DNA of 64,000 bases from Euhalothece natronophila Z-M001 (lineage in GTDB: Bacteria > Cyanobacteriota > Cyanobacteriia > Cyanobacteriales > Rubidibacteraceae): NCBI RefSeq assembly GCF_007904085.1, contig NZ_CP042326.1, forward strand, positions 2,170,001 through 2,234,000, in the 5' to 3' direction. Positions within the stretch are counted from its first letter, which is position 1, and every line of letters begins with the position of its first letter. Position numbers and translations under genes: made by a program. The notes below the pieces were generated by a model, which saw only the letters and a program-made list of their open reading frames with translations, was not told where the DNA came from and did not search any database. Positions 37,246 through 49,490 of the stretch are shown piece by piece.

Positions 37246-38538
37246 ATCAGATAGTCGTACTCGTACTGATTCACTATGGGAATGTAATCCCTCAGCAGCG
37301 GCTAGAGTTTGAATGGCTTTTGAGACTTTTTCTAACCCTGTGTGCGAGTAGGAAATTAAGCTAGAATGTTTCATAAAGGTTTCTACGCCTAGAGCAGAGG
37401 CATAACGGGCTGCGCCAGAGGTAGGAAGGGTGTGATTAGGCCCAGCAAGATAATCTCCTACAGCTTCTGGTGTGGCATGACCTAAGAAAATTGCTCCTGC
37501 GTGTCGAATCAGTCGTAATAATTCCCAAGGGTCTTCTACTTCTAATTCTAAGTGTTCGGGAGCAAAGAGATTAGATAGTTCTGTTGCTTCTAGAAGGGAG
37601 TTAACCACTACAATTACCCCATAATGCGCGATCGCTTTTTCGGTGAGGGTGCGACGAGGATGATTGGCTAGTTGCTGTTCCACCTCTTTTTGCACTTTTT
37701 GGGCAAGGCTTTCATCAGTGGTTAATAAAATGGCGGCTGCCATGGGATCATGTTCGGCTTGGGCTAACAGATCTGTGGCAACGTAGGTGGGATTTGCTTG
37801 GTGATCAGCAATAATTAAGACTTCTGAGGGCCCAGCAAGGGAATCAATGCCCACCGTCCCATAAACCATTTTCTTGGCAAGGGTGACATAAAGATTGCCA
37901 GGGCCAGTAATGACATCCACTTGGGGAATCGTTTCTGTGCCATAAGCTAACGCCGCGATCGCGTGAGCCCCTCCGACTCGATAAATTTCCTCAATTCCCG
38001 CTTCTTGGGCTGCCACTAAAACAGCAGAATTCACTTTTCCATCCGGCATAGGAGGAGTCATCATCACCCGCCTTTCCACCCCAGCCACTTTAGCAGGGAC
38101 AGCGTTCATCAGGACAGTACTCGGATAAGCGGCTCGCCCCCCTGGAACATATAAGCCAGCGCAATCCACAGCATTGTAGCGTTTCCCTAAAACGGTTTCG
38201 TTATCTCCAAACTGAACCCAAGACTGGGGCTTCCGCTGCTGATGGAAAGCCTCAATTTGCTCACGAGCAAGGGCGATAGCATCAATAAGATCTTTAGAAA
38301 CTTGTTGATAAGCGGCATCAAGTTCTGACCCATTGACCCGTAATTTATCTGCGGTGAGAGTCAGTTTGTCAAACTTCTCGGTATAGTCGAGTAGTGCTTG
38401 ATCCCCTTGGTTTTTTACAGTTGATAAAATCTCTCGCACTGCCTCCTCTTGACCGACCACTTGTTGATCGTGAGTACGACGAGAAATTCTTTGCAGTTCA
38501 GTTGTTGCTTCCGTGACTTGGTTAATAATCCGCAACAT
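37237..38538 (-). CDS. hisD: Histidinol dehydrogenase
   Basis: 433 residues, the full family length. Marks include GLYVPGGRAAYPSTVLMNA, TGPGNLYVTLAKKMVYG, GIDSLAGPSEVLI, AQAEHDPMA and NHTLPTSGAARYAS. The enzyme oxidises L-histidinol to histidine in two NAD+-dependent steps, the last reactions of histidine synthesis. It is not clustered with other his genes, as usual in cyanobacteria. The final Tyr and stop codon lie inside a heptanucleotide repeat array. Confidence 0.95.
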   Translation of the reverse strand: MLRIINQVTEATTELQRISRRTHDQQVVGQEEAVREILSTVKNQGDQALLDYTEKFDKLTLTADKLRVNGSELDAAYQQVSKDLIDAIALAREQIEAFHQQRKPQSWVQFGDNETVLGKRYNAVDCAGLYVPGGRAAYPSTVLMNAVPAKVAGVERRVMMTPPMPDGKVNSAVLVAAQEAGIEEIYRVGGAHAIAALAYGTETIPQVDVITGPGNLYVTLAKKMVYGTVGIDSLAGPSEVLIIADHQANPTYVATDLLAQAEHDPMAAAILLTTDESLAQKVQKEVEQQLANHPRRTLTEKAIAHYGVIVVVNSLLEATELSNLFAPEHLELEVEDPWELLRLIRHAGAIFLGHATPEAVGDYLAGPNHTLPTSGAARYASALGVETFMKHSSLISYSHTGLEKVSKAIQTLAAAEGLHSHSESVRVRLSDDY

Positions 38539-38860
38539 GGAGTCAAAATACCCCTCTAAGCGACTACCTCGTTCATCGTTCGACCCTGAGTCAGGGGCTG
38601 GGAAAACTGATGAAACGATGGTATGGTTTAAATTGCCCAGCTTTTATCTTCTAGCTTAACCTGAATTTTACTGAACTTCCGTTTCCAAAATGAAAAACAA
38701 ATGTTATATTCGCAGTTGGGGGATGATATTATAAAATTTCATTTTTAATTTCTAGCAAATTTGTCAAATTGGATGTTACAATCATATTTCCGACATCTTA
38801 CAATAGCTAGGTGGCGGGATTAAATTAGTCGTTAACTTTATTATTCTTTGAAGGATAACC
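38539..38860. other. Divergent intergenic region hisD/rpsT
   Basis: 322 bases without a gene. A weak promoter candidate for rpsT is TTACAA (38776-38781), a 17-nt spacer, and TACAAT (38799-38804). The rpsT ribosome-binding site GAAGGA lies about 6 nt before the GTG. I see no tRNA, riboswitch or repeat here. Confidence 0.4.
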
Positions 38861-39148
38861 GTGGCCAATATTAAATCCGCAAAGAAGCGTATTCAAATCG
38901 CAGAACGCAATCGCCTGCACAACCGCTCCTACCAATCAGCGGTAAAAACCCTAATGAAAAAATACTTTGCAGCTGTAAAGGAGTACGCATCAGAGCCAAC
39001 TCCTGAAAAAGAGAAAGTTGTCAATGATGCTATGTCTGCTGCTTACAGTAAAATTGATAAAGCTGTGAAGGTAAAAGCCCTTCATCGCAATAATGGGGCA
39101 AGGAAAAAAGCGCGTTTAGCCAAAGCTCTTAAATCCATCAGTTCCTAG
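38861..39148 (+). CDS. rpsT: 30S ribosomal protein S20
   Basis: 95 residues, starting [17 protein letters not shown] and very Lys/Ala-rich, as S20 always is. It binds 16S rRNA at the bottom of the 30S body early in assembly. GTG start preceded by GAAGGA. A 7-bp hairpin (39154-39174) separates it from tatD, which reads the same way. Confidence 0.96.
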   Translation: MANIKSAKKRIQIAERNRLHNRSYQSAVKTLMKKYFAAVKEYASEPTPEKEKVVNDAMSAAYSKIDKAVKVKALHRNNGARKKARLAKALKSISS

Positions 39149-39153
39149 TTAAG

Positions 39154-39174
39154 TTCCCTCTGGCTAAGAGGGAA
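39154..39174 (+). other. Hairpin between rpsT and tatD
   Basis: TTCCCTC (39154-39160) pairs with GAGGGAA (39168-39174) around a 7-nt loop. No T-run follows, so it may be a processing or attenuating hairpin rather than a terminator. Confidence 0.4.
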
Positions 39175-39230
39175 GAACTGGGAGTTCGTTTAGAAACAAT
39201 CAGTAAGAGGTTAAGCAGCACAGATTGGTA

Positions 39231-40031
39231 ATGCAGCTAATTGATACCCATGTTCACATCAACTTTGATGTTTTTAAATCCGATTTGGAGGCATTGAAGT
39301 CCCGTTGGGAAGAACAAGGGGTGGTACAGCTGGTACATTCTTGTGTAGAGCCGCAAGAATTTGACCAAATTAGCGTGATCGCAGATAAATTCCCTGAAGT
39401 ATCATTTGCGGTTGGTCTGCACCCCTTAGAAGCCCAAAAATGGACGACCCAACTGGGTCAAGAAATTGAAACTAGGGCTAAATCTGATTCCCGAGTGGTT
39501 GCCATTGGGGAAACAGGTTTGGACTTTTATAAAGCAGAAAATCAAGAGCAACAAAAAACTGCTTTTTGGGAACAACTCGCGATCGCGCAAAGACTTAATA
39601 AACCCGTAATTATTCATTGTCGAGACGCAACGGAGGGCTTAGTTGAGGTTATTCGTCAATTTCAGCAAGAAAGAGGATCAGTTTCAGGAGTAATGCACTG
39701 TTGGGCTGGAACTCCTGATCAAACTCGCGCCTGTCTAGATTTAGGATTTTACATCAGCTTTAGTGGCATTGTTACCTTTAAGAACGCCAAATCAGTACAA
39801 GAATCAGCAAAAATTGTTCCCAATGATCGCCTATTAATAGAAACTGACTGTCCTTTTCTTGCCCCTGTTCCCAATCGAGGAAAAAGAAATGAACCAAGCT
39901 ATGTACGCTATGTGGCTGAAGCCGTGGCTACCCTTAGAAACACCCCCTTAGAAACCCTTGCTAAAACCACTACTGAAAATGCTCGTCAACTGTTTTTTCT
40001 GCCAACAATTCCTGAGCCTGTAGTATCCTAG
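39231..40031 (+). CDS. TatD-family metal-dependent hydrolase
   Basis: 266 residues from ATG 39231; a TTG six bases earlier is less likely. Metal-binding motifs are DTHVHI at the N-terminus, [17 protein letters not shown] and ETDCPFLAP near the end. Bacterial TatD proteins are 3'-5' exonucleases or related phosphoesterases involved in DNA repair and quality control. It lies between rpsT and rpoB in the same orientation. Confidence 0.9.
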   Translation: MQLIDTHVHINFDVFKSDLEALKSRWEEQGVVQLVHSCVEPQEFDQISVIADKFPEVSFAVGLHPLEAQKWTTQLGQEIETRAKSDSRVVAIGETGLDFYKAENQEQQKTAFWEQLAIAQRLNKPVIIHCRDATEGLVEVIRQFQQERGSVSGVMHCWAGTPDQTRACLDLGFYISFSGIVTFKNAKSVQESAKIVPNDRLLIETDCPFLAPVPNRGKRNEPSYVRYVAEAVATLRNTPLETLAKTTTENARQLFFLPTIPEPVVS

Positions 40032-40094
40032 CTCCTAACCTCTCTACAGGTTAATCATTGCCCTTGCCAACGTCAAGATATTTAAGATTAATTA

Positions 40095-43000
40095 ATGAGT
40101 AATTTATCCACCACCCTCCTACCCGACTTAATCGAGATTCAACGCTCCAGTTTCCGTTGGTTTTTAGAAAAAGGACTCATTGAAGAACTCGAAAGTTTTT
40201 CTCCTATTTCTGACTATACGGGAAAACTAGAACTGCGTTTTATTCCCGAGAATTTTAAGCTCAAACCCCCCAAATATGATGTGGATGAAGCCAAACGGCG
40301 AGATAGTAGCTACTCAGTTCAAATGTATGTTCCGACTCGCCTCATCTTTAAAGAAACAGGGGAAATTAAAGAACAAGAAGTTTTTATTGGGGAACTTCCC
40401 CTGATGACTGAGCGAGGAACCTTCATCATTAATGGTGCTGAACGAGTGATTGTTAATCAAATTGTTCGTTCTCCTGGGGTGTATTATAAGCCTGAAACTG
40501 ATAAAAATAATCGTCGGACTTATTCAGCCTCTCTTATTCCCAATCGTGGGGCTTGGTTAAAATTTGAAACCGATAAAAATGATTTAGTGTGGGTTCGCAT
40601 TGACAAAACCCGTAAACTCAGCGCCCAAGTTCTTCTCAAAGCCATTGGCTTGCAAGATAACGAAATTACTGATGGGTTACGCCATCCTGATTATTATCAG
40701 AAAACCTTAGACAAAGAAGGAAATCCTACAGAAGAAGAAGCCCTCCTCGAACTGTATCGCAAACTTCGTCCCGGTGAACCGCCAACCGTTAGCGGTGGTC
40801 ACCAGTTATTAGAATCCCGCTTTTTTGATCCCAAACGCTATGACTTAGGGCGAGTTGGTCGCCATAAACTCAATCACAAACTCAACTTAAACACCCCAGA
40901 ATCCGTCCGTGTGTTAACCCCACAGGACATTTTATCGGCCATTGATTATCTCATTAACTTAGAATTTGACCTTGGTAGCACTGATGATATTGACCACTTG
41001 GGGAACCGTCGGGTGCGTTCTGTGGGGGAATTACTGCAAAACCAAGTACGAGTGGGATTAAACCGCTTAGAACGGATTATTCGGGAACGAATGACAGTTT
41101 CAGAGTCAGATAACTTAACCCCTGTTTCTTTGGTCAATCCGAAACCTCTAGTAGCGGCGATTAAGGAGTTCTTTGGGTCATCTCAGCTTTCCCAATTTAT
41201 GGATCAAACCAATCCCCTAGCGGAGTTAACTCACAAACGGCGGATTAGTGCCTTAGGGCCAGGAGGATTAAGCCGTGAAAGAGCAGGATTTGCGGTGCGT
41301 GATATTCATCCTTCCCACTATGGGCGAATTTGCCCTGTAGAAACGCCAGAGGGGCCAAACTGTGGATTAATGGGGTCTTTGGCAACCTGTGCGCGAGTGA
41401 ATGAATTTGGGTTTATTGCCACGCCCTATTATCCCGTAGAAAATGGCAAAGTATTGCGCGATCGCGATCCAGTTTATCTCACCGCCGACGAAGAAGACGA
41501 CAAACGAGTTGCCCCCGGGGATATTGCCACGGACGAAGAAGGGAATATCTTAGGAGATACTGTTGCAGTTCGCTATCGCCAAGAATTTACCACCACTAGC
41601 CCGAAAGAAGTGGATTATGTTGCCATTTCTCCCCTGCAAATTGTTTCTGTGGCAACTTCGCTCATTCCTTTCCTAGAACATGACGATGCCAACCGCGCCC
41701 TAATGGGTTCTAATATGCAGCGTCAAGCTGTTCCCATTTTGCGCCCAGAACGTTCCCTAGTTGGGACAGGGTTAGAAGCACAAACCGCCCGCGACTCAGG
41801 AATGGTAGTAGTCTCGCGGACTTATGGCATTGTTGACTATGTGGATGCGACGGTAGTGCGGATCAAAGTCACTGCCCCTCCTGATGCTGATAGCTCAGAC
41901 GAGGAAGAAGAACGCATTCTAGAATATCCCCTGCAAAAGTATCAACGTTCTAACCAAGACACCTGTCTCAACCAACGCCCCCTCGTTTATGCAGGAGAAG
42001 AAGTTGTCCCCGGACAAGTTTTAGCTGATGGTTCAGCAACCGAAGGAGGAGAAATTGCTCTCGGTCAAAATGTCCTCATTGCCTATATGCCCTGGGAAGG
42101 TTACAACTACGAAGACGCAATTCTGGTTAGTGAGCGTTTAGTCCAAGACGACGTTTACACCAGCATTCACATTGAAAAGTACGAAATAGAAGCTCGTCAA
42201 ACCAAACTTGGGCCCGAAGAAATTACCCGCGAAATTCCCAACGTTGGAGAAGATGCCCTACGACAACTCGATGAACAAGGCATTATTCGAGTCGGGGCTT
42301 GGGTCGAAGCTGGGGACATCCTCGTCGGGAAAGTCACCCCGAAAGGAGAATCAGATCAACCTCCAGAAGAAAAACTGCTCCGTGCCATTTTTGGAGAAAA
42401 AGCGCGAGATGTGCGTGATAACTCCCTGCGTGTTCCCAACGGGGAAAAAGGGCGTGTGGTTGATGTGCGAGTCTTTACCCGTGAACAAGGAGACGAACTC
42501 CCTCCGGGGGCAAATATGGTTGTCCGTTGCTATGTTGCCGAAAAACGGAAACTACAGGTGGGAGATAAAATGGCTGGACGACATGGGAATAAAGGAATTA
42601 TCTCTCGCATTCTCCCCGTAGAAGATATGCCCTATCTCCCCGATGGTCGCCCCATTGATCTCGCCCTCAACCCTCTCGGTGTTCCTTCTCGGATGAACGT
42701 GGGACAAGTTTTTGAATGTCTTTTAGGGTGGGCAGGAGAAAACCTCAATGCCCGCTTTAAGCTCACTCCCTTTGACGAAATGTATGGGGAACAAGCCTCC
42801 CGTGATACGGTAGAAGCCAAACTAAAAGAAGCGGCAGCCCGTCCTGGCAAAGACTGGATTTATGAAGAAAATAACCCTGGGCGACTACAACTATATGATG
42901 GACGCACTGGTGAGCCCTTTGACCGTCCCATCACCGTTGGACAGGCTTATATGTTGAAGCTGGTTCACCTTGTGGATAACAAAATTCATGCGCGTTCCAC

Positions 43001-43478
43001 TGGCCCTTATTCCTTGGTTACTCAGCAACCCTTGGGTGGTAAAGCCCAACAAGGCGGTCAACGCTTTGGGGAAATGGAAGTGTGGGCACTGGAAGCCTAC
43101 GGAGCCGCTTATACCCTGCAAGAATTGCTCACTGTCAAATCTGACGATATGCAGGGACGAAATGAGGCTCTCAATGCCATTGTGAAAGGACAACCGATTC
43201 CTCGTCCGGGAACGCCCGAATCCTTTAAGGTACTCATGCGAGAATTACAATCCTTAGGATTAGATATCTCTATTCATCGCATTGATACCAAAGACGATGG
43301 AACCAGTGAGCACTCTGAAGTTGACCTAATGGCAGACAGTGAGCGTCGTCGCACTCCTTCTCGACCCACTTATGAATCTCTCAATCGCGATGACATTATG
43401 CCAGAGTTACAAGAGACAGAAAGTTCTGAAAACAGTGACAGTGAAGAGGCAGAAACCCCAACAGAAGTAACTAATTAA
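40095..43478 (+). CDS. rpoB: DNA-directed RNA polymerase subunit beta
   Basis: 1127 residues, a typical cyanobacterial length. Recognisable parts include the N-terminal [11 protein letters not shown], the rifampicin-region equivalent [33 protein letters not shown], and the C-terminal [24 protein letters not shown] Ser/Glu-rich tail follows. It is the first gene of rpoB-rpoC1-rpoC2 and lies 63 nt after tatD. The beta subunit forms one pincer of the polymerase and part of the active site. Confidence 0.97.
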   Translation: MSNLSTTLLPDLIEIQRSSFRWFLEKGLIEELESFSPISDYTGKLELRFIPENFKLKPPKYDVDEAKRRDSSYSVQMYVPTRLIFKETGEIKEQEVFIGELPLMTERGTFIINGAERVIVNQIVRSPGVYYKPETDKNNRRTYSASLIPNRGAWLKFETDKNDLVWVRIDKTRKLSAQVLLKAIGLQDNEITDGLRHPDYYQKTLDKEGNPTEEEALLELYRKLRPGEPPTVSGGHQLLESRFFDPKRYDLGRVGRHKLNHKLNLNTPESVRVLTPQDILSAIDYLINLEFDLGSTDDIDHLGNRRVRSVGELLQNQVRVGLNRLERIIRERMTVSESDNLTPVSLVNPKPLVAAIKEFFGSSQLSQFMDQTNPLAELTHKRRISALGPGGLSRERAGFAVRDIHPSHYGRICPVETPEGPNCGLMGSLATCARVNEFGFIATPYYPVENGKVLRDRDPVYLTADEEDDKRVAPGDIATDEEGNILGDTVAVRYRQEFTTTSPKEVDYVAISPLQIVSVATSLIPFLEHDDANRALMGSNMQRQAVPILRPERSLVGTGLEAQTARDSGMVVVSRTYGIVDYVDATVVRIKVTAPPDADSSDEEEERILEYPLQKYQRSNQDTCLNQRPLVYAGEEVVPGQVLADGSATEGGEIALGQNVLIAYMPWEGYNYEDAILVSERLVQDDVYTSIHIEKYEIEARQTKLGPEEITREIPNVGEDALRQLDEQGIIRVGAWVEAGDILVGKVTPKGESDQPPEEKLLRAIFGEKARDVRDNSLRVPNGEKGRVVDVRVFTREQGDELPPGANMVVRCYVAEKRKLQVGDKMAGRHGNKGIISRILPVEDMPYLPDGRPIDLALNPLGVPSRMNVGQVFECLLGWAGENLNARFKLTPFDEMYGEQASRDTVEAKLKEAAARPGKDWIYEENNPGRLQLYDGRTGEPFDRPITVGQAYMLKLVHLVDNKIHARSTGPYSLVTQQPLGGKAQQGGQRFGEMEVWALEAYGAAYTLQELLTVKSDDMQGRNEALNAIVKGQPIPRPGTPESFKVLMRELQSLGLDISIHRIDTKDDGTSEHSEVDLMADSERRRTPSRPTYESLNRDDIMPELQETESSENSDSEEAETPTEVTN

Positions 43479-43498
43479 AAATTATCCATCCTCATCTC

Positions 43499-43540
43499 AG
43501 CCCCTAAGTTTTGTAACGAGAGTAATAAAACTGGGGGGCT
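43499..43540 (+). other. Large intergenic hairpin between rpoB and rpoC1
   Basis: AGCCCC (43499-43504) pairs with GGGGCT (43535-43540), and further inside AGTTTT (43507-43512) pairs with AAAACT (43527-43532). The loop is 14 nt. No T-run, so it is more likely a processing or partial-termination structure setting the beta to beta' ratio. Confidence 0.5.
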
Positions 43541-43584
43541 TCCTCTCTCGTCAATTGCCCATAACTAAGTGTCAGGACAAGATA

Positions 43585-45477
43585 ATGGTACAGAATAACG
43601 AACAGAAATTTGACTACGTTAAAATTAGCATCGCTTCTCCAGATCGGATTCGGGAATGGGGAGAACGCAACCTTCCCAATGGTCAAGTTGTAGGAGAAGT
43701 AACCAAGCCTGAGACAATTAATTATCGCACCTTAAAGCCTGAAATGGATGGGCTATTTTGTGAGCGTATCTTTGGTCCGGCAAAAGATTGGGAATGTCAT
43801 TGTGGCAAATATAAACGAGTACGCCATCGTGGCATTGTCTGTGAACGCTGTGGAGTAGAAGTCACTGAATCTCGAGTCCGTCGTCATCGCATGGGGTATA
43901 TTAAGCTGGCAGCTGCTGTCACTCATGTGTGGTACCTCAAAGGAATTCCCAGTTATTTGAGTATTCTTTTAGATATGCCGCTACGTGATGTAGAGCAAAT
44001 TGTCTATTTTAATTCCTATGTGGTGTTAGAACCGGGCAATGCTGGAAATTTAAGTTATAAGCAATTACTCAGCGAGGAACAGTGGTTAGAAATTGAAGAC
44101 CAACTGTTTGCAGAAGATACGGAATTAATGGGAGTTGAAGTAGGAATTGGGGCGGAAGCCATCCAACGACTCTTACAAGACCTCAATTTACAAGAAGAAG
44201 CAGAGAAGCTCAGAGAAGAAATTTCTGGGTCAAAAGGGCAAAAACGAGCTAAGCTCATTAAACGCTTACGAGTAGTGGATCACTTTATTGCCACTGGGGC
44301 TTCTCCCGATTGGATGATTTTAAGTTATATCCCAGTGATTCCTCCAGACTTGCGTCCGATGGTGCAGTTAGATGGCGGACGCTTTGCCACTTCTGACTTA
44401 AATGATCTGTATCGACGGGTAATTAATCGGAATAATCGTCTCGCTCGCTTACAAGAAATTCTTGCCCCTGAAATTATTGTCCGTAATGAAAAACGGATGT
44501 TACAAGAGGCAGTAGATGCCTTAATTGATAATGGTCGTCGTGGTCGAACTGTTGTCGGAGCCAACAACCGCCCCTTAAAATCTCTCTCAGATATTATTGA
44601 AGGAAAACAAGGGCGTTTTCGACAAAACCTTTTAGGAAAACGAGTAGATTATTCGGGACGTTCGGTAATTGTAGTTGGCCCCAACCTCAAAATGCATCAA
44701 TGTGGCTTACCGCGAGAAATGGCAATTGAGCTATTTCAGCCTTTTGTCATTCACCGCTTAATTCGGAATAATGTGGTAAGCAATATTAAATCGGCAAAAA
44801 AGAAAATTCAACAAAGTGACCCTGCCGTGTGGGAAGTTCTAGAAGAAGTCATTGCTGGACACCCAGTGATGTTAAACCGCGCTCCCACGCTCCACCGTTT
44901 AGGGATTCAAGCCTTTGAACCAATTTTAGTAGAAGGGCGAGCCATTCAATTACATCCTTTAGTTTGCCCTGCTTTTAACGCTGACTTTGATGGTGACCAA
45001 ATGGCAGTTCACGTTCCCCTCTCTCTAGAAGCCCAATCAGAAGCACGACTCCTGATGCTAGCGAGTCATAATATTCTGTCTCCTGCAACGGGAACACCAA
45101 TTGTTGTGCCTTCTCAGGATATGGTATTAGGGTCTTATTATTTAACTGCCGATGATCCATCAGTCCCCTCTCAAGATAAGCAATATTATGCCAACTTAGA
45201 GGATGTGTTGCGAGCTTATGAACATGGCTATCTTGACCTTCATGCCTACATTTGGGTTCGTTTTGAAGGAAAGGTGGAAGATCCCACAGAAGCTGAGCCG
45301 GTGGAAGAAGAAACCCGCGAGGATGGAACCGTGACTAAACTGTATCCCAATCGTCGGGTTCGAGAAACAGCATCGGGAGAGATAATTACTCAGTATGTTC
45401 GCACCACTCCAGGGCGAGTTATCTATAACAAAACTGTTCAGGATGCGTTATTAGGTAATACCTGGGCAAATGCTTAG
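43585..45477 (+). CDS. rpoC1: DNA-directed RNA polymerase subunit gamma (beta' N-terminal part)
   Basis: 630 residues from ATG 43585, which matches the family start [14 protein letters not shown]; an upstream in-frame TTG at 43555 is not used in my reading. The zinc site is [20 protein letters not shown]. The catalytic Mg2+ loop [12 protein letters not shown] carries the three Asp residues. In cyanobacteria and plastids beta' is split into two proteins, RpoC1 and RpoC2, and this is the first. Confidence 0.97.
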   Translation: MVQNNEQKFDYVKISIASPDRIREWGERNLPNGQVVGEVTKPETINYRTLKPEMDGLFCERIFGPAKDWECHCGKYKRVRHRGIVCERCGVEVTESRVRRHRMGYIKLAAAVTHVWYLKGIPSYLSILLDMPLRDVEQIVYFNSYVVLEPGNAGNLSYKQLLSEEQWLEIEDQLFAEDTELMGVEVGIGAEAIQRLLQDLNLQEEAEKLREEISGSKGQKRAKLIKRLRVVDHFIATGASPDWMILSYIPVIPPDLRPMVQLDGGRFATSDLNDLYRRVINRNNRLARLQEILAPEIIVRNEKRMLQEAVDALIDNGRRGRTVVGANNRPLKSLSDIIEGKQGRFRQNLLGKRVDYSGRSVIVVGPNLKMHQCGLPREMAIELFQPFVIHRLIRNNVVSNIKSAKKKIQQSDPAVWEVLEEVIAGHPVMLNRAPTLHRLGIQAFEPILVEGRAIQLHPLVCPAFNADFDGDQMAVHVPLSLEAQSEARLLMLASHNILSPATGTPIVVPSQDMVLGSYYLTADDPSVPSQDKQYYANLEDVLRAYEHGYLDLHAYIWVRFEGKVEDPTEAEPVEEETREDGTVTKLYPNRRVRETASGEIITQYVRTTPGRVIYNKTVQDALLGNTWANA

Positions 45478-45506
45478 GTTAAGCAATAACTCATCTTCCT
45501 CTCTTT

Positions 45507-45541
45507 GATAACCAATAACCAACCAGCAATAACAAATAACA
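45507..45541 (+). repeat. Heptanucleotide STRR directly before rpoC2
   Basis: Five 7-nt units in phase: GATAACC, AATAACC, AACCAGC, AATAACA, AATAACA. The last unit ends on the base before the rpoC2 ATG, so the usual Shine-Dalgarno position is filled by repeat sequence. Confidence 0.75.
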
Positions 45542-48500
45542 ATGAGTGATAAGCAATCCCAAAAAATCTTCTGGAATCACGTAGTTGATAAAAAGCAGCT
45601 CAAAAACTTAATTCATTGGGCATTTATTCATTATGGTAGTGCCAGATGCGCTGCTATGGCGGATGCGGTGAAAGATATGGGTTTTCACTATGCGACCCAA
45701 GCCGGTGTTTCCATTAGTGTCGAAGATTTACAAGTCCCGCCGAGTAAAGCCTCCCTCCTTGAAGATGCCGAAAAAACAATCACGGAAACTGAGCAACGCT
45801 ATCGCACTGGAAAAATTACAGAGGTAGAGCGCTTTCAGAAAGTAATTGACACTTGGAATGGCACATCAGAAGCGTTAAAAGATGAGGTAGTGAGAAATTT
45901 CCAAGTTACTGATCCTTTAAACTCAGTTTATATGATGTCCCAATCGGGGGCAAGAGGGAACTTATCCCAAGTGCGTCAGCTAGTAGGAATGCGTGGTTTA
46001 ATGGCTGATCCTCAAGGGGAAATTATTGACCTGCCCATTAAAACGAATTTTCGAGAAGGATTAACGGTCACTGAGTATATTATCTCTTCTTATGGAGCCC
46101 GGAAGGGATTAGTTGATACGGCTCTAAGAACTGCTGACTCAGGCTATTTAACCCGTCGTTTGGTGGATGTTGCCCAAGATGTAATTGTTCGAGAAGAAGA
46201 TTGTGGTACCCAGCGAGGGATTACTCTCACCAGTATGACTGATGGGGAACGGACGTTAATTCCTCTAGAAGAACGCTTATTTGGTCGCGCCTTAGCTGAA
46301 GATGTAATTGATCCTGAGACAGGGGAAGTCATCGCTGAGCGCAATCAGGAAGTGGATCAGCCCTTAGCGAAGAAAATTGCAGGGAAAGTTAAAGAGGTTT
46401 ATGTCAGATCGCCGTTGACCTGTGAGGCAGCGCGATCGGTGTGTCAGCATTGCTATGGTTGGAGTTTAGCCCATGGTCGCCCTGTGGATAAGGGAGAAGC
46501 AGTGGGCATTATTGCAGCCCAGTCTATTGGTGAACCTGGAACCCAGTTAACAATGCGGACGTTCCACACTGGAGGGGTATTTACAGGAGATATTGCTCAA
46601 CAGGTAACTGCCCCAGGAGAAGGGAAAGTGACGATTCCCAAAAAGCTACGGACTCGAAAAAAACGTACTCGTCATGGGGAAGAACGAGAACAAGTGGAAG
46701 TCGCTGGGGAAATTTCGATCAAACTGGCAAATGGAGAACAAGAGACGATTCCTGTTACTCCAGGCTCCTTGTTAATGGTCGAAAATGGCGAAAAAGTACA
46801 TTCAGGACAATTAGTGGTAGAAGTAGCAACCCCGAAAAAACGCTCTACCGAAAAGGCAACCAAGGATGTTTCTTCCGACTTGGCAGGGGAAGTCCTTTTC
46901 CAAGACTTAGTGCCAGAAGAAAAAGTAGATCGCCAGGGAAATACGACTCGCACTGCACAGCAGGCTGGTTTACTCTGGGTGCTTTCGGGAGAGGTTTATA
47001 ACTTACTCCCAGGAGCAGAACCTGTTGCACAAAATGGGGCTTCTGTCAAGCCAGGGGATATTCTTGCGGAAACCAAAATTGCCACGAATAAAGGTGGTGT
47101 AGTTCGCTTGGGTAGTGGCAAGCGGGAAATTGAAATTATTACTGCTTCGGTACAGCTGGATCAGGCGCAAATTCGCCGTTCTAGCATGGGAAGTGGTGAA
47201 CAGTATGTGATTTATGCAGCCAATGATCAACGCTTTGTTCTTAAAGCAACTCCTGGCAGTAAAGTTCGTCATGGTGATGTTATCGCCGAGTTAATGGATG
47301 AGACTTACCACACTGATACCGGTGGTATTGTGAAGTATGCCGGTGTAGAAGTAGAAAAACGTGGGAAGGCAAAAAATGGGTATGAAGTCACTAAAGGCGG
47401 AACGCTGCTCTGGATACCAGAAGAATGTCATGAAATTAATAAAGATATTTCTCTGTTAATGGTTGAGGAGGGCGAGTACGTAGAAGCCGGAGCAGAAATT
47501 GTGAAGGATATGTACTGTCAATCCTCAGGTGTGGTAGAGGTTGTCCAGAAAAATGACATTCTGCGCGAGATTGTAATTAAGTCTGGGGAAATTCATCTCA
47601 GTGAGCAAGAGCCTACTTGTGGATCGGATCAATTGGTTCATCCAGGGGAAGAAATTATGCCAGGCTTGACTGCTGATGAACTGCGTTATGTGCAGTATGT
47701 GGAAACTCCTGAAGGCAATGCCGTTCTATTGCGCCCCGTTATAGAATATACAATTCCTGATGATCCTGATATTCCGTCTCAAGCCTCAATGAATGAGTCT
47801 GGGGATGTCCAAATTGAGTTGAAGGCTTCGCAACGTTTGTTTTATAAAGATGGGGAGCGAGTGAAGTCGGTTAATGGCTTGGAGTTAATGCGTACTCAGC
47901 TAGTTCTCAATATTGATGATGGAGAAGAAGTGCCGAGTAAAGACGCGCTACCGATGAGTGTTGATATTGAGTTAGTGGAGAGTGAGGATGATCCTGAGGC
48001 TTATTCTTTACAAATGGTCATCTTAGAATCCCTTGCGATTCGTCGTGAAAATAAAGGGGATGCTTTTAGTGGCAGTCCACAAACTCGGATTTTGGTTGAA
48101 GACGGACAGGAAATCCCGAAAGGGGAAGTGGTAGCTCGCACGGAAATTCGCTGTCGAGAGGCTGGAGAAGTTCGTGGCATTCGTGAAGGAGCTGAGGCAG
48201 TTCGTCGAATCTTAGTGGTTCGAGATGCTGATTTAACTTCAATTCCTATTTCTGGTGAAGCTAAGGTTGCTGTTGGAGATTTGGTTGTGGCTGAAAGCGC
48301 GATCGCGCCGAATGTGACTACCCCAGAATCAGGACAAGTAGTAGAGGTTAAAGATGATGCTGTTGTCTTACGCAATGCCCGTCCTTATCGAGTATCTTCA
48401 GGGGCAGTGCTTCATGTGGAAAATGGCAGTTTAGTGCAACGGGGCGATAATCTTGTCTTGCTAATTTATGAACGGTCAAAAACTGGCGACATTATCCAAG

Positions 48501-49432
48501 GTTTGCCAAGAATTGAAGAGTTATTAGAAGCTCGTAAACCCCGTGAAGCGTGTGTTCTTGCTCACCGTGCAGGAACAGCACAAGTGGAATATAAAGATGA
48601 TGAAACCGTTGATGTGAAAATTGTTGAAGCCGATGGGGTGATCGCTGATTATCCCATTGGTGCCGGGCAAAACTTGCTCATTAGTGATGGACAATGGGTA
48701 GAGGCAGGAATGCCTTTAACTGATGGACCAGCCAAGCCTGATGAAATTCTGGAAGTGTTCTTTGATCATTATCTAGAAGAGAAAGGAATGTATGAAGCTG
48801 CAATGTTGAGTTTGCAGAAAGTACAGCAGTTCTTGGTGGATGAAGTCCAAGGGGTTTATCAGTCACAAGGAATTGACATTGCTGATAAGCACATTGAGGT
48901 TATTGTCCGTCAAATGACCTCGAAAGTAAAAGTAGAGGATGGTGGCGAGACAATTCGCTTACCTGGGGAATTAGCAGAGTTGCGAGATGTCCATAAAGAA
49001 AATGAAACCATGGCAATTGTTGGTGGCGCACCAGTGCAATATCGCCCGACATTGTTAGGGATTACCAAGGCATCTCTTAATACGGATAGCTTTATCAGTG
49101 CTGCTAGTTTCCAAGAAACTACTCGTGTCTTAACTGAAGCCGCCATTGAAGGAAAATCCGATTATCTTCGTGGCTTGAAGGAAAATGTCATTATCGGGCG
49201 TTTAATTCCAGCTGGTACTGGTTTCAGTGTCCATGAAGACTCTTTAGGACCTTCTTTCATTGAAGAGGAGCCTGATTCAACGCCAAAAACCATTTATCCC
49301 CTTCCTGCTGAGGTTCAGGTGAATAACAATGGTGATTTGGTTGATGACCAAACCGCTCGCAATTACAACTTAGCGGATGAGGATTTATCTGGAGTAGTTG
49401 ATCAGGAAGTGGACTTAGACAACGAAGAATAA
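45542..49432 (+). CDS. rpoC2: DNA-directed RNA polymerase subunit beta' (C-terminal part)
   Basis: 1296 residues. The second zinc site is [13 protein letters not shown]. The bridge-helix and trigger-loop region shows [19 protein letters not shown] and [19 protein letters not shown] long insertion with repeated barrel-like motifs fills about 350-950, as known for cyanobacterial RpoC2. The C-terminus has the usual [20 protein letters not shown] segment and an acidic tail. It starts without a visible Shine-Dalgarno, after an STRR array, and ends at a strong terminator. Confidence 0.97.
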   Translation: MSDKQSQKIFWNHVVDKKQLKNLIHWAFIHYGSARCAAMADAVKDMGFHYATQAGVSISVEDLQVPPSKASLLEDAEKTITETEQRYRTGKITEVERFQKVIDTWNGTSEALKDEVVRNFQVTDPLNSVYMMSQSGARGNLSQVRQLVGMRGLMADPQGEIIDLPIKTNFREGLTVTEYIISSYGARKGLVDTALRTADSGYLTRRLVDVAQDVIVREEDCGTQRGITLTSMTDGERTLIPLEERLFGRALAEDVIDPETGEVIAERNQEVDQPLAKKIAGKVKEVYVRSPLTCEAARSVCQHCYGWSLAHGRPVDKGEAVGIIAAQSIGEPGTQLTMRTFHTGGVFTGDIAQQVTAPGEGKVTIPKKLRTRKKRTRHGEEREQVEVAGEISIKLANGEQETIPVTPGSLLMVENGEKVHSGQLVVEVATPKKRSTEKATKDVSSDLAGEVLFQDLVPEEKVDRQGNTTRTAQQAGLLWVLSGEVYNLLPGAEPVAQNGASVKPGDILAETKIATNKGGVVRLGSGKREIEIITASVQLDQAQIRRSSMGSGEQYVIYAANDQRFVLKATPGSKVRHGDVIAELMDETYHTDTGGIVKYAGVEVEKRGKAKNGYEVTKGGTLLWIPEECHEINKDISLLMVEEGEYVEAGAEIVKDMYCQSSGVVEVVQKNDILREIVIKSGEIHLSEQEPTCGSDQLVHPGEEIMPGLTADELRYVQYVETPEGNAVLLRPVIEYTIPDDPDIPSQASMNESGDVQIELKASQRLFYKDGERVKSVNGLELMRTQLVLNIDDGEEVPSKDALPMSVDIELVESEDDPEAYSLQMVILESLAIRRENKGDAFSGSPQTRILVEDGQEIPKGEVVARTEIRCREAGEVRGIREGAEAVRRILVVRDADLTSIPISGEAKVAVGDLVVAESAIAPNVTTPESGQVVEVKDDAVVLRNARPYRVSSGAVLHVENGSLVQRGDNLVLLIYERSKTGDIIQGLPRIEELLEARKPREACVLAHRAGTAQVEYKDDETVDVKIVEADGVIADYPIGAGQNLLISDGQWVEAGMPLTDGPAKPDEILEVFFDHYLEEKGMYEAAMLSLQKVQQFLVDEVQGVYQSQGIDIADKHIEVIVRQMTSKVKVEDGGETIRLPGELAELRDVHKENETMAIVGGAPVQYRPTLLGITKASLNTDSFISAASFQETTRVLTEAAIEGKSDYLRGLKENVIIGRLIPAGTGFSVHEDSLGPSFIEEEPDSTPKTIYPLPAEVQVNNNGDLVDDQTARNYNLADEDLSGVVDQEVDLDNEE

Positions 49433-49439
49433 GGAAACT

Positions 49440-49478
49440 ACCCAAAGCCGTCTCTGACTGAGCTTTGGGTTTTCTCTA
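49440..49478 (+). terminator. Rho-independent terminator of the rpoBC1C2 operon
   Basis: ACCCAAAGC (49440-49448) pairs with GCTTTGGGT (49462-49470) as a 9-bp stem, loop of 13, followed by TTTTCTCT. Confidence 0.85.
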
Positions 49479-49490
49479 CAAGGGAATTGA

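Noticed and set aside
40095-49432. Many antisense frames within rpoB, rpoC1 and rpoC2
   Set aside because: They are shadows of strongly conserved coding sequence and match no known protein.
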